DNA of 64,000 nucleotides, from contig JBEHXT010000001.1 in NCBI GenBank assembly GCA_048498555.1, positions 744,001 through 808,000 of the forward strand, given 5' to 3'. Origin of the DNA: Danxiaibacter sp048498555 (GTDB lineage: Bacteria; Bacteroidota; Bacteroidia; Chitinophagales; Chitinophagaceae). Below are positions 8,494 through 17,855 of this stretch, piece by piece (the first letter of the stretch is position 1; the number at the start of each line of letters is the position of its first letter). The position numbers were made by a program, and so were the translations under genes. The notes beneath the pieces were generated by a model. That model saw nothing but the letters and a program-made list of their open reading frames with translations. It searched no databases and was not told where the DNA came from.

Positions 8494-10380
8494 TTACTTC
8501 AGTCTCCTCTTCAATTCATCCAGTTTCAAATTAACCTGCTTTCCTACTGGTTGATTTTCTTTATACACAATTACCCGTATTTCATCAGCGCCCTTCCAAA
8601 AGCTAACGGGTTCACCTTTATACTTTGGCGAATGGCTATCCGGATCCGTTCCGTCAAAAGTATAATAGATCTCGGTCCCGCTTAACTCACTGCTTAATGT
8701 AACGGCAAGTGAATCAGTGTTGGCAGCCCGCACAGGTTTTACTATAGCATTGTAGAAACTCGTTGCATATTTGGTACCGGATTTATCCAATCGTGGAAAT
8801 TGCGCTTGCATCCTGTCTACAAAATTACTCCAGTCTTTCTGATTTTTGGGAGTCCAGTAAACCTCAGCCAGCGCGAGGCTCCTTGGCCACGTCATATACT
8901 GGGCATGGCGAAAATTTGGAACAGATTCTGTCCACAAATTTGCCTGTCCGCCCATGATAAATTTTTCATCCACACCATCCGGAACAGGATCCCATTTATA
9001 TGAATCCGACAGCCTGCACATACTGTATGTTGCGGGTTCGTTTGTCGGCTCGCCCTGGTACAGGTCTATGTAACAATGGTCGTAAGGAGTCATAATCACA
9101 TGATGGTTCATTTTTGCAGCTTCAATACCGCCTTTCATTCCGCGCCAACTCATAACAGTCGCTTCAGGAGCAAGCCCGCCCTCCAGGATTTCATCCCAGC
9201 CGATCAGTTTCTTGTTTTTAGCCTGTAACATTTTTTCCATCCGCTTGATAAAATAACTCTGCAATTCATCCACATTTTTCAAATGTTCATCAGCCATTCT
9301 TTTCTGGCATTTCGGGCATTTCTCCCAAAAACCTTTATAAGCTTCATCGCCGCCCACATGTATATAAGGATTAGGAAAAAGTTGTGCCAATTCTGTAAAT
9401 ATTTTGTCAAGCGCAAGAAACACCGAATCATTACCAATGCACAAAGCATTATCATCCTTCTTATAAAAATCACTTCCGGGGTTAACCTGGTATTGCTGCT
9501 GCGTGCAGGATAGGTTCGGGTAAGATGCAATCATTGCGAGGCTGTGCGCGGGTATATCTACCTCAGGCAAAATCGTTACATAACGATCGGCAGCATAAGC
9601 CAGCAATTCGCGGATATCATCCTGCGTGTAAAAGCCACCATATGTTGGTTGTTCATCAGGTTGCGGGCTTTGAAATTTGCCCCATCTGCCGTAACGGGGA
9701 ACACGCCATGCGCCTTTTTTTGTAAGCCCGGGAAGGCTTTTTATTTCAATGCGCCAGCCATTATCATCTGTAAGGTGTAAATGAAGGGTGTTGTATTTGT
9801 ACTTTACCATTTCGTCAATAAATTGCTTAACCTCCTCTTTGGTAAAAAAATGGCGGCTGACATCGAGCATCATTCCACGCCATCCAAACCTGGGATAGTC
9901 AGTAATTTCCACACACGGCACAGCGATTTTTGGGAGGCTTATCAGTTGGGTACTTTCTACATCCGGGGGCATTAGTTGCAGCAAGGATTGCAATCCGTAA
10001 AAAATGCCTTGTGGCTTGTTTGCTGTTAATTCAATTTTTTTGGGAGAAACCTTTAGCGAGTACCCTTCATCTCCCAGCGTTTTATCGTAAGCCTTCGATA
10101 GCTGAATCAGAATAGAGGAAGATGGAAGGGCTTTTGGAACTGCATATTTTGTATTAAGCCGTATACCCGTAGCGTTTTTAAGTTTCTGTGTGAAGAGCTG
10201 AACAGTACCAACCAGATCTTTATTATTTGTAACATAGACTTCTGTGTTGTTATTGATGGAAAAGGAACCGTCTTTTTCCACCACACTGGCAGGGCGCGGT
10301 ATTATGTTGATTTTTTCCTTTGCATTTGCAATCAATATAGTCATTAAAGTGAGGCAGCAGAGGAGTGAGATTTTCTTCAT
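8494..10380 (-). CDS. Beta-N-acetylhexosaminidase, GH20, exported
   Basis: This enzyme removes terminal GlcNAc/GalNAc from glycans or chitin oligomers. It has a signal peptide (MKKISLLCCLTLMTILIANA), a GH20b N-terminal domain (about 25-165), then the TIM barrel. The catalytic pair is D345-E346 in HVGGDEAYKGFW, which gives substrate-assisted catalysis with retention of configuration. Further family motifs are YNTLHLHLTDDNGWR, EVDIPAHS and GWDEILEGG. The C-terminal 80 residues form a chitobiase/beta-sandwich-type tail. Length 628 is usual. The enzyme probably acts in the periplasm or at the surface; no Cys lipobox is seen. Confidence 0.95.
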   Translation of the reverse strand: MKKISLLCCLTLMTILIANAKEKINIIPRPASVVEKDGSFSINNNTEVYVTNNKDLVGTVQLFTQKLKNATGIRLNTKYAVPKALPSSSILIQLSKAYDKTLGDEGYSLKVSPKKIELTANKPQGIFYGLQSLLQLMPPDVESTQLISLPKIAVPCVEITDYPRFGWRGMMLDVSRHFFTKEEVKQFIDEMVKYKYNTLHLHLTDDNGWRIEIKSLPGLTKKGAWRVPRYGRWGKFQSPQPDEQPTYGGFYTQDDIRELLAYAADRYVTILPEVDIPAHSLAMIASYPNLSCTQQQYQVNPGSDFYKKDDNALCIGNDSVFLALDKIFTELAQLFPNPYIHVGGDEAYKGFWEKCPKCQKRMADEHLKNVDELQSYFIKRMEKMLQAKNKKLIGWDEILEGGLAPEATVMSWRGMKGGIEAAKMNHHVIMTPYDHCYIDLYQGEPTNEPATYSMCRLSDSYKWDPVPDGVDEKFIMGGQANLWTESVPNFRHAQYMTWPRSLALAEVYWTPKNQKDWSNFVDRMQAQFPRLDKSGTKYATSFYNAIVKPVRAANTDSLAVTLSSELSGTEIYYTFDGTDPDSHSPKYKGEPVSFWKGADEIRVIVYKENQPVGKQVNLKLDELKRRLK

Positions 10381-10460
10381 ACAGAAAGATTAAGCACTAT
10401 TGCGAATGTAGCTGATTCATGTTAACATGCCAACTCAATTCCAACAGCGCTTAAACGCTG

Positions 10461-10901
10461 TTATATGCCAATCAGCAACTTGTTTGCATGATTACCTTTT
10501 GCTAACACTTCACCACTATAACGCTGTAGTATGCTTCCTTTTGAATCGTACGTTAAGGTATAGGTAACAATCAATTCTTCTTTCTTTTCAAACACGTTGT
10601 TGATATGCACTATCTGTGAAATTGCATTACATTCTGAAGGAATATTCTTCAATTCCATTGCATCAAAAGTTTTCTGCCACAGTATGCTTTCTCTGTGCCC
10701 TTTCATTTTTGAAATGGTAACATGCAATTGTGCCTTAGAGGCATCGTATACACTGGCTGAATAATTTCCTCCGGCATACACAGCAAGGCTAATATCTTTT
10801 GAAACCGGCTTTTCTGGATTAACCACTTCTTTAATCCTGGCGTTGAAAATAACTGCTGCAAAAATTGCTATTACAGAAGTTAAAAGGATGATCTTTTTCA
10901 T
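10461..10901 (-). CDS. Hypothetical exported protein
   Basis: 146 residues with a clear signal peptide (MKKIILLTSVIAIFAAVIFNA) and a small, mostly beta-type remainder. I do not recognise a family. It lies upstream of and in the same direction as the GH20 gene, 80 bases apart, so the two may be cotranscribed. Codon use and the signal peptide argue that it is a real gene. Confidence 0.65.
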   Translation of the reverse strand: MKKIILLTSVIAIFAAVIFNARIKEVVNPEKPVSKDISLAVYAGGNYSASVYDASKAQLHVTISKMKGHRESILWQKTFDAMELKNIPSECNAISQIVHINNVFEKKEELIVTYTLTYDSKGSILQRYSGEVLAKGNHANKLLIGI

Positions 10902-11453
10902 AACACAGTATTTTAATTTTTTAGATTTTTTGAATTAATCTTCTGGCATGAATAAATCAAAAGGGCAGCCCCAATTGCGGCCAAACGGCTAATTGCATGA
11001 CAAGAGGCTGCTTAACCCGATGACCGGTTCAAAAAAAACGACCAATGGCATTTAGCAAATGCTGCCAAAAATTTCTTAACGCGCCGGATCTGTTCGGTAT
11101 CGATACAATGAATGTGCGAATGTGCAAATGGGTGAATGTGCGGATGAGAAACATTTGACAGTTGACAATTGAAAATTGAAAATGAATGAGCGACTTCGCC
11201 AATGTGCAGATGTGTAAATATGTAAATGTGCGAATGAAAACCAATTGACAGTTGACAACTGAAAATGGACGAGCGAAAGAAAGGTTAGCCACATCGCACA
11301 CTGTACCCGCCCAAAACCTGTCGTCGGTAGGGGCATGCATTTAAAATCGGACGTCTTACATTCCTAGCTGGAAGCCTGGTATTTGAAGCCTGATACCTGA
11401 TACCTCACACCTGATACCTCGTTCCTCTTCCCCGTTTTCCTTACTTTTGCGCC
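10902..11453. repeat. Divergent 552-base spacer with word repeats
   Basis: Positions 10902-11095 hold nothing recognisable. From 11100 to 11275 there are atgtgcgaatg words mixed with two copies of a ttgacagttgaca.../ttgaaaat block. From 11372 to 11427 there are reverse-type acctgatacc words leading into the methyltransferase promoter. Two long open frames on the - strand here are translations of the repeats and not genes. Confidence 0.6.
11442..11449 (+). promoter_or_regulatory. Promoter -7 box only 4 bases from the ATG
   Basis: TACTTTTG matches TAnnTTTG and is followed by CGCC and then the ATG at 11454. Transcription should start at or within the start codon, so the methyltransferase mRNA may be leaderless. 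Confidence 0.5.
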
Positions 11454-12629
11454 ATGACAAAAGTGTTTTTAAAGAAAAAAATTGCTCATCGCATTGCAAA
11501 CGGGCACCCGTGGATCTTCGCCAACGAAGTAGATAGGATTGAAGGGCCGGTGAACAGCGGAGATACTGTTGATGTTTTTTTTCATGATGAAAAATTCGTG
11601 GGACGTGGTTATATCAACCCCAAATCCCAGATAATTGTCAGGTTGTTAACCCGTAAAAAAGAACAGGTTGACGATAACTTTTTCCACCAGAGAATAGCTG
11701 ATGCATGGAATTACAGAAAACACATTGGTTACACCGAAAACTGCCGCCTCATTTTCGGTGAAGCCGACGAAATGCCTGCCCTGATCATTGACAAGTTTAA
11801 TGATTACTTTGTTATACAGACGCTCTCATTGGGAATGGACAAGTGGAAACCCGCCGTTGTGAAAGCGCTTCAATCGATTTTTAATCCCAAAGGCATTTAT
11901 GAACGTAACGACGTTCCCGTGCGTGAACTGGAAGGTTTACAGCAACAAAAGGGCTTCCTGGGCGACCCGTTCGACACGAGTATTCTTATTAATGAGAACG
12001 GATTGAATTTTCATGTAGATATTGAAAACGGCCAGAAGACCGGCTATTTCCTCGATCAGCAGGACAACCGCCGCGCTATCCGTCATATTGTAAAAGATGC
12101 CGATGTACTCGGAGCCTTTACTTATACAGGCACATTTGAGATCCATGCAGCACATTATGGCGCCAAAAGCGTTCTGGGGTTGGATATCAGCGAAAATGCG
12201 GTAGCCCAGGCCACACGAAATGCCCAGCTGAATAAACTTGACCACATTTGTAAGTTTGAAGCGGTAAACGCCTTTGACGTACTAAAAGTGTGGGCGAAAG
12301 AAGGCAGGCAATACGATGTTGTTATGCTAGATCCGCCGGCTTTCACCAAAAGCAGGGAAAACATTCAAAAGGCAATTACAGGTTATAAAGAAATCAACCT
12401 CAGGGGTATGAAGCTGATTAAAAACGGCGGCTACCTGGTTACAAGTAGCTGTACCAACCTTGTTCAGCCGGAGTTATTCCTTCAAACAATTGAAATGGCT
12501 GCAAAAGATGCGCGCAAAAAGCTTCGCCAGGTAACTTTCCAGGCCCAGGCCAGCGACCATCCGATAGTGTGGGGAATGGAAAATACCAACTACCTGAAGT
12601 TTTTGATTGTGGAAGTGAGAGACAGGTAA
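11454..12629 (+). CDS. Class I SAM-dependent rRNA (cytosine-C5) methyltransferase, RlmI-like
   Basis: An N-terminal PUA domain (about 1-80, with HPWIFANEVDRI) is followed by a Rossmann methyltransferase. SAM-binding segments are VLGAFTYTGTFEIHAA and LGLDISENAVAQA; the catalytic region is VVMLDPPAFTKS, and the late Cys lies in LVTSSCTNL. Length 391 fits RlmI/YccW-type enzymes that methylate 23S rRNA. The exact target base is inferred from the family. It is a single gene with its own terminator (12674-12713), and a promoter box sits almost on the start codon. Confidence 0.88.
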   Translation: MTKVFLKKKIAHRIANGHPWIFANEVDRIEGPVNSGDTVDVFFHDEKFVGRGYINPKSQIIVRLLTRKKEQVDDNFFHQRIADAWNYRKHIGYTENCRLIFGEADEMPALIIDKFNDYFVIQTLSLGMDKWKPAVVKALQSIFNPKGIYERNDVPVRELEGLQQQKGFLGDPFDTSILINENGLNFHVDIENGQKTGYFLDQQDNRRAIRHIVKDADVLGAFTYTGTFEIHAAHYGAKSVLGLDISENAVAQATRNAQLNKLDHICKFEAVNAFDVLKVWAKEGRQYDVVMLDPPAFTKSRENIQKAITGYKEINLRGMKLIKNGGYLVTSSCTNLVQPELFLQTIEMAAKDARKKLRQVTFQAQASDHPIVWGMENTNYLKFLIVEVRDR

Positions 12630-12673
12630 GTTTTACGTTATAAGTTATACGTTGTACGTTTTTAATGTTTTGT

Positions 12674-12713
12674 AACAACTGCCTGTTCTGCTTTGAACGG
12701 GCAGTTGTTTTTA
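12674..12713 (+). terminator. Strong terminator after the RlmI-like gene
   Basis: A 15-base stem (12674-12688 with 12695-12709, one wobble pair) with a 6-base loop is followed by a T-run, 45 bases after the stop codon. Confidence 0.8.
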
Positions 12714-12804
12714 AAAGCGGATTATTCAGAAACGAAAAAGCTAATTGCTGACAGCTAAAAGCTGAAAGCTGATTGCCGATTGCTCAAAGCTGACAGCTTT
12801 CCCT

Positions 12805-12812
12805 TACATTTG
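12805..12812 (+). promoter_or_regulatory. Promoter -7 box of the DUF4105 gene
   Basis: TACATTTG matches TAnnTTTG and lies 26 bases before the ATG at 12839. Confidence 0.45.
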
Positions 12813-12838
12813 GTGCAGTTAAAGAAGCTGTAGACAAA

Positions 12839-13990
12839 ATGAAACAATTGACATCGCTTTTGGTAGCATCGTTACTTCTCTTTACCCAAAGCGCTCTTTC
12901 TCAAACAGATAGCACTCACGTACGACTAAGTGTATTAACCCTTGAACCGGGCAACGAACTGTATTCCACCTTTGGCCATAGCGCAATCAGGCTTGTTGAC
13001 AGCCTTTCTCATAAGGATGTGGTGTTTAACTGGGGTACTTTCGACTTCGATGATCCAAACTTTTATTCAAAATTCGTCCGCGGTAAACTAAACTATTTTC
13101 TTTCTGTAGAACCCTTTGATTCTTTCCTTGCAGCATACCAGGAAGAGCAAAGAAGCATTTGGGAACAGGAGCTTACGCTCAATGAGGAAAAAAAACGTGC
13201 ACTGGTTCATGCGCTGCAAAACAATCTTGCCGGCGGCAACCGGTATTACAAGTACGACATATTGTATGACAACTGCACAACCCGCATCAGGGACCTTCTA
13301 TTTAATAATTTGACCGATCTGAAAATAACTGATTCATTAACCGATCGTGGAACGACCTTCAGAAACCTGCTTCACGAATACCTGGACGAAGGCGCCAAGC
13401 CATGGAGCAAATTAGGCATCGATATCTTATTGGGAAGCAAACTGGACAAACCCGTTAATAACCATACAGCCATGTTCCTGCCGGATTACGTAATGCAGGG
13501 GCTCGATGTTAGTAATTATGCACAAACTGAGCAGATCTCTCCAACAAAAATGATCTATTCGGCAAACCCTCCGGATATTAAAACCTGGAAGTATATCCCA
13601 TTATTACTTTTTAGCATAGGTTGTGTACTGTTGTTCATCATTTCATTATCACATAAAAGGTGGGCGGTTATGGTCACAAAGTTTTTTGACTCATTCTTCT
13701 TATATATCACCGGCCTGCTGGGTGTTCTCCTGCTATTCATGTGGTTTGGAACGGATCATACCGAATGCCAGAATAACTATAACCTGTTATGGGCGCTACC
13801 CACAAACTTCGTTGCAGCATTTTTTATCTGGAAAAGGCCATTGTGGGTTAGAAAATATTTTTTTATTGTTGCATTGATTTACGGGCTGTTCCTTTTAAGC
13901 TGGTTCTGGATTCCCCAGCAAATAAACATTGCTCTTATTCCAATTGTATTGTTTCTTGCCTTGCGTTGTTCAAAACTGGCGTCCAGCTAA
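12839..13990 (+). CDS. DUF4105 (Lnb N-terminal periplasmic) membrane protein
   Basis: A signal peptide (MKQLTSLLVASLLLFTQSALS) is followed by a DUF4105 domain at about 25-200, with the family patterns LYSTFGHSAIRL, FNWGTFDFDDPNFYSKFVRGKLNYFL and YDILYDNCTTRIRD. His, Asp and Cys residues in these motifs suggest a papain-like or amidase-type fold, but activity is unproven. Four hydrophobic segments follow (about 255-380), so the domain is displayed outside the inner membrane. The last 62 bases overlap a longer open frame of the hydrolase gene, but the hydrolase most likely starts later, at 14079. Confidence 0.85.
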   Translation: MKQLTSLLVASLLLFTQSALSQTDSTHVRLSVLTLEPGNELYSTFGHSAIRLVDSLSHKDVVFNWGTFDFDDPNFYSKFVRGKLNYFLSVEPFDSFLAAYQEEQRSIWEQELTLNEEKKRALVHALQNNLAGGNRYYKYDILYDNCTTRIRDLLFNNLTDLKITDSLTDRGTTFRNLLHEYLDEGAKPWSKLGIDILLGSKLDKPVNNHTAMFLPDYVMQGLDVSNYAQTEQISPTKMIYSANPPDIKTWKYIPLLLFSIGCVLLFIISLSHKRWAVMVTKFFDSFFLYITGLLGVLLLFMWFGTDHTECQNNYNLLWALPTNFVAAFFIWKRPLWVRKYFFIVALIYGLFLLSWFWIPQQINIALIPIVLFLALRCSKLASS

Positions 13991-14078
13991 ATTCAGCAGA
14001 GCCGTATTGCAAAATTCCTGCAGAAGGGATTATTACACACAACTTCTGCTAACTGCCTGGGATTATAATAAGATTCTT

Positions 14079-14876
14079 ATGGAGAAAGATTTTCAGTACG
14101 GAACTGTTAACCTTCATTATATTACAGAAGGCGCCGGAAAAAATGTTGTTTTATTGCACGGTTTTGCAGAAGATGCTCATATCTGGGACAAGCAGATAGA
14201 TTTTCTGAAGGACCACTGCAGAATCATTGCCATTGACCTGCCGGGTTCAGGAAAATCAGGTATGCTTCAAGGAGATAATATTGGCATTGAAGATTATGCA
14301 GATTGTGTTTATGCCATTTTGCAGCACGAACATTTAGATAAGTGTATTTTGCTGGGGCATAGCCTCGGTGGTTACATTACTTTAGCATTTGCAGAAAAAT
14401 ATCCCGATTCGCTTTATGGCTTCGGCCTTGTACACTCCACAGCTTTTGCAGATAGTGAGGAAAAGAAAGCCGTGCGAAAAAAAGGGATTGAAATAATTGG
14501 ACAATATGGTTCGTATCCTTTTGTAAAGAACACTACGCCCAATCTTTTTTCAAATGAATACAAAGCGGCACATGCTGATAGCGTTAAAACACTAAGTGAA
14601 ACCGGCAATAATTTTAAGCCGGAGGCGTTACAACAGTATTATGCCGCAATGATGAACAGGCCTGACAGAACATCTGTTTTATCAGGCAGCAAAACACCTG
14701 TTTTGTTTATCTTGGGGATGGAGGACGTTGCTGCTCCCCTGCAAGACTTGCTACAGCAAGTGCATCTACCGAAGCTGTCTTATATCCATATTCTTGAAAA
14801 TACCGGCCACATGGGAATGTGGGAGGCAACCGATCTTGTAAATTCATATCTCCTGGACTTTGTGATGGGGATATAA
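14079..14876 (+). CDS. Alpha/beta hydrolase
   Basis: A 265-residue cytoplasmic hydrolase of the alpha/beta fold. It shows the oxyanion segment VVLLHGFAEDAHIW, the nucleophile elbow GHSLGG (Ser), an acid in LGMEDVAAP, and the catalytic His in ENTGHMGMWE. The open frame extends back to 13929, but that would overlap DUF4105 by 62 bases and adds 50 residues unlike the family. The ATG at 14079 (MEKDFQYGTVNLHY) gives the standard N-terminus. The substrate is unknown. The next gene starts 13 bases downstream. Confidence 0.88.
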   Translation: MEKDFQYGTVNLHYITEGAGKNVVLLHGFAEDAHIWDKQIDFLKDHCRIIAIDLPGSGKSGMLQGDNIGIEDYADCVYAILQHEHLDKCILLGHSLGGYITLAFAEKYPDSLYGFGLVHSTAFADSEEKKAVRKKGIEIIGQYGSYPFVKNTTPNLFSNEYKAAHADSVKTLSETGNNFKPEALQQYYAAMMNRPDRTSVLSGSKTPVLFILGMEDVAAPLQDLLQQVHLPKLSYIHILENTGHMGMWEATDLVNSYLLDFVMGI

Positions 14877-14889
14877 TCCAGATTTTGTA

Positions 14890-17511
14890 ATGATCAGGAA
14901 TATATTGTTATTGATATTTTGCTGTTTTCTGTTAACCAACGCTTTCGCCACTCATATAGCCGGAGGTGAGCTGTTTTATGAGTATAAGGGCCCGGGTATG
15001 ACAGCAGGAACGAGCAGGTACCAGGTAACAATGCGGCTGTTCAGGGAATGCACATCAACAGGGCAGACACTGGAAACAGAAAAAGTGACAATTGGCGTTT
15101 ACAACGCTCTTACGATGGGCCTCGTCACCTCCTTCAATCTTCCCCGCCAGGGAAATGTATCTTCAATAAGTGGTAATTCAAGCAGCCTCCCGTGCCTTAC
15201 AGGACCGGTTGATGTATGTTACCAGATTGGCATTTTTTCAGATGAAATAACCCTGTCAGACATTGGCGAAGGCTATGTATTGTCTTGGATCAGGTACAGC
15301 CGCCAAAACTCAGTAAACATTACCAATCCTTCAGGCGCCATATTTATCACTTCCATCCCCGGCACAAATATGCTGCCGCAAGGCCACAACAGCAGCCCGC
15401 AATTTGTAGTAAAAGATACGGTTCTGGTTTGCCGGGATATGAATTTTAACCTTGATTTCAGCGCTAAAGACTCCGATGGAGACTCGCTGACATACTCATT
15501 TTGTACAGCATACACAGGTGGCAATGAAACAAATCCCAATCCAGCACCAACTCCAACATTATACCTCACCCAAATACGGTATACTTCCGGATTTACCGGG
15601 ACGAGCCCGTTAGGCAGTGCGGTTACAATCAACCAGCATACAGGTAAGATAACCGGGAAAGCCCCGGATATTGCTGGCGGTTACGTGGTGAATGTTTGCG
15701 TAACCGAATGGCGGAATGGCATTGCTATCAATGTGCATCACAAAGATTTTATCGTGAAGGTGGGTAATTGTGATTTTGCCGCAGCAATGTTGCCGGACAA
15801 AATTTTGTCGTGCGACTCTTTTACCTCCTCTTTTGAGAACGGATCCCTTTCGTCAAGCATCGAGGGTTACCTGTGGGATTTTGGAGACAAAAACAGCACA
15901 GCCAATACATCCACCGAGCCTACGCCGTCACACACATTTAAGGACACAGGCATCTATACGGTCAAATTAGTCGTTTATGGCAAGACGGGATGCGTTGATT
16001 CCGGAACTACGCAAGTGCATGTTTTTCCTGGCTTTACCCCGGATTTTAACTTCAAAGGTTCCTGTTACCAATCGCCGTTTTATTTTTCAGACGCGTCTGT
16101 TACCAAATATGGTAAAGTAAATGAATGGGACTGGAATTTTGGCGACCTTGCAGTGACGAGTGATACATCTCACATTAAGAACCCAACTTACCTTTATCCT
16201 GATACGGCCACCCGCACCGTTACATTAACAGTCTCAACTGATAAAGGCTGTGAAAAAACCGTTACAAAAAATATTTCCGTACGCGATAGACCTGACGGTT
16301 ATTTTCCTTTCAGGGATACACTTATCTGTAACATAGATACACTGCGTTTAATTGCCAATACCACAGCAGCCATTTCCTGGCAGCCATCGGCACCTACTAT
16401 CATTTCTAATGCAACCAGCACTACGCCATTGGTCTTCCCTAAGAAGGATACGTGGTTTGTCGCATCATTGTCTGAAAATGGATGCAAGGGAGATGATTCT
16501 GTTCTCGTAAGGGTAATAGATAAAGTTATTTTGAACCTGGGGCCGGATACATCAATCTGCGCGACAGACACCATTCGTTTTAATCCAGCCACCAACGCAC
16601 TTTATTTTGCGTGGTCGCCCGCAAATGCAGTAAACAACCCTGCAATCCCCAGTCCCTACACCATTCCTGTTAGTGCATCTAACACATATCATTTGCACGC
16701 CAGTGTAGGTAAATGTTATGCGGACGATGATATTGTTGTAAAAACAGCGCCATATCCTGCCGCTTATGCCGGGACCGACACAAGTATTTGTTTTGGCACT
16801 ACGGCCTTAATATCGGGGTCAATTGACGGGGCCTATTTTACGTGGAGCCCACAAAATTTAATCGTCAACCCAAGATCACTTAGCACGCAGGTAGCGCCAA
16901 TTGGTTCAACCGCATTCATACTTACAGTAAGAGATACGGCAGGGTGCCCGAAACCTGTTTATGACACAGTGATGGTTAACGTAATTCCGCAAGTGCAGGC
17001 CAACGCCGGACGTGATACAAACATAGTTGCAGGGCAGCCATTGCAACTGAATGCTACTGGAGGAAATACTTATTATTGGTCGCCCGCCATCGGAATGAGC
17101 AATCCGCAAATAGCCAATCCGGTAATTACTTTGGGCCCATCTTATGACAGCATCAGGTATCGCGTACGTGTAAGTATTGAGCCGCCAGGATGTTTTTCAG
17201 AAGACGATATAAAGGTTACCATATTTAAAACCTCGCCCGATATTTTTATTCCAACAGGGTTTACGCCGAACAGCGATGGCAGGAACGATATTCTGCGGCC
17301 AATTCTGGCAGGCATACAGCGCTTTAACTACTTCAGGATTTATAACCGGTGGGGACAACTGTTGTTTAGCACTACAGAAGAGGGCGCTGGTTGGGATGGT
17401 TCATTTGGAAGACAGGAACAGCCTTCAGGCACATACGTATTTATGGCGCAGGGAGTAGATTACCAGGGAAAAGTGATTAGCAAGAAAGGTACCGTGGTAC
17501 TGATCAGATAG
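14890..17511 (+). CDS. PKD-domain protein with type IX (CHU_C, type B) sorting domain
   Basis: A large secreted surface protein of 873 residues. It has a signal peptide (MIRNILLLIFCCFLLTNAFA), an N-terminal beta-rich region beginning with THIAGGELFYEYKG, then two PKD-like domains (YLWDFGDKN near 315 and WDWNFGDLA near 410). Ig-like repeats with LGPDTSIC and AGTDTSIC follow, then the gliding-motility-associated C-terminal domain (about 780-873, opening FIPTGFTPNSDGRNDIL). That last domain is the type B signal for export through the type IX system whose SprA is encoded at 24912-32192. Likely role: adhesion or an extracellular matrix component. It follows the hydrolase by 13 bases. Confidence 0.92.
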   Translation: MIRNILLLIFCCFLLTNAFATHIAGGELFYEYKGPGMTAGTSRYQVTMRLFRECTSTGQTLETEKVTIGVYNALTMGLVTSFNLPRQGNVSSISGNSSSLPCLTGPVDVCYQIGIFSDEITLSDIGEGYVLSWIRYSRQNSVNITNPSGAIFITSIPGTNMLPQGHNSSPQFVVKDTVLVCRDMNFNLDFSAKDSDGDSLTYSFCTAYTGGNETNPNPAPTPTLYLTQIRYTSGFTGTSPLGSAVTINQHTGKITGKAPDIAGGYVVNVCVTEWRNGIAINVHHKDFIVKVGNCDFAAAMLPDKILSCDSFTSSFENGSLSSSIEGYLWDFGDKNSTANTSTEPTPSHTFKDTGIYTVKLVVYGKTGCVDSGTTQVHVFPGFTPDFNFKGSCYQSPFYFSDASVTKYGKVNEWDWNFGDLAVTSDTSHIKNPTYLYPDTATRTVTLTVSTDKGCEKTVTKNISVRDRPDGYFPFRDTLICNIDTLRLIANTTAAISWQPSAPTIISNATSTTPLVFPKKDTWFVASLSENGCKGDDSVLVRVIDKVILNLGPDTSICATDTIRFNPATNALYFAWSPANAVNNPAIPSPYTIPVSASNTYHLHASVGKCYADDDIVVKTAPYPAAYAGTDTSICFGTTALISGSIDGAYFTWSPQNLIVNPRSLSTQVAPIGSTAFILTVRDTAGCPKPVYDTVMVNVIPQVQANAGRDTNIVAGQPLQLNATGGNTYYWSPAIGMSNPQIANPVITLGPSYDSIRYRVRVSIEPPGCFSEDDIKVTIFKTSPDIFIPTGFTPNSDGRNDILRPILAGIQRFNYFRIYNRWGQLLFSTTEEGAGWDGSFGRQEQPSGTYVFMAQGVDYQGKVISKKGTVVLIR

Positions 17512-17855
17512 AAAATAATAAGGACTGATGGCGGACGTGAGGATGGCGGATTTGCAACCAGTGCGAGGACGTGAATGATTTGAAATTTGAGATTTAAGAT
17601 TTGAAATTAGTGCGAGGACGTGAATTATTTGAGGTTTGAGGTAGGGAAGAATTAAAACAGATTTGAGGAATCCGATTTTCTGTTAACTCGGCGAATTGAA
17701 GGCGGACACTTAAGTGGTTTATATTTGAGTGTTAATTGTTGTTGGAACCCAGCAGATGTAAGGACTATTTTGCGATTATTTTTTAAATGTTCCATTTTTT
17801 ATCCGTTGGATTAACGGCAACTATCCACAAGAACTTCAAGCAGAATATAGTACTT
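17512..17855. repeat. 344-base spacer with direct repeat
   Basis: A 24-base block beginning agtgcgaggacg occurs at 17560-17583 and again at 17609-17632 (period 49, one mismatch), separated by gatttgaaatttgag words. A gaggtttgagg word follows. I see nothing recognisable from 17660 to 17855. The long frame starting at 17787 is an upstream extension of the SDR frame. Confidence 0.6.

Larger units (their letters stand above)
12630..12838. repeat. Word-repeat spacer
   Basis: The sequence tacgttataagttatacg directly follows the methyltransferase stop (12629-12658). A terminator comes next, then an array of agctgacagct/agctgaaagct words at 12738-12800. Confidence 0.6.

Noticed and set aside
11029..11340. 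Two overlapping open frames of 103 and 86 residues on the - strand
   Set aside because: They translate the word repeats (repeated Thr-His-Leu-type peptides), not a gene.
13929..14078. N-terminal extension of the alpha/beta hydrolase
   Set aside because: It would overlap DUF4105 by 62 bases and adds 50 residues not found in the family.
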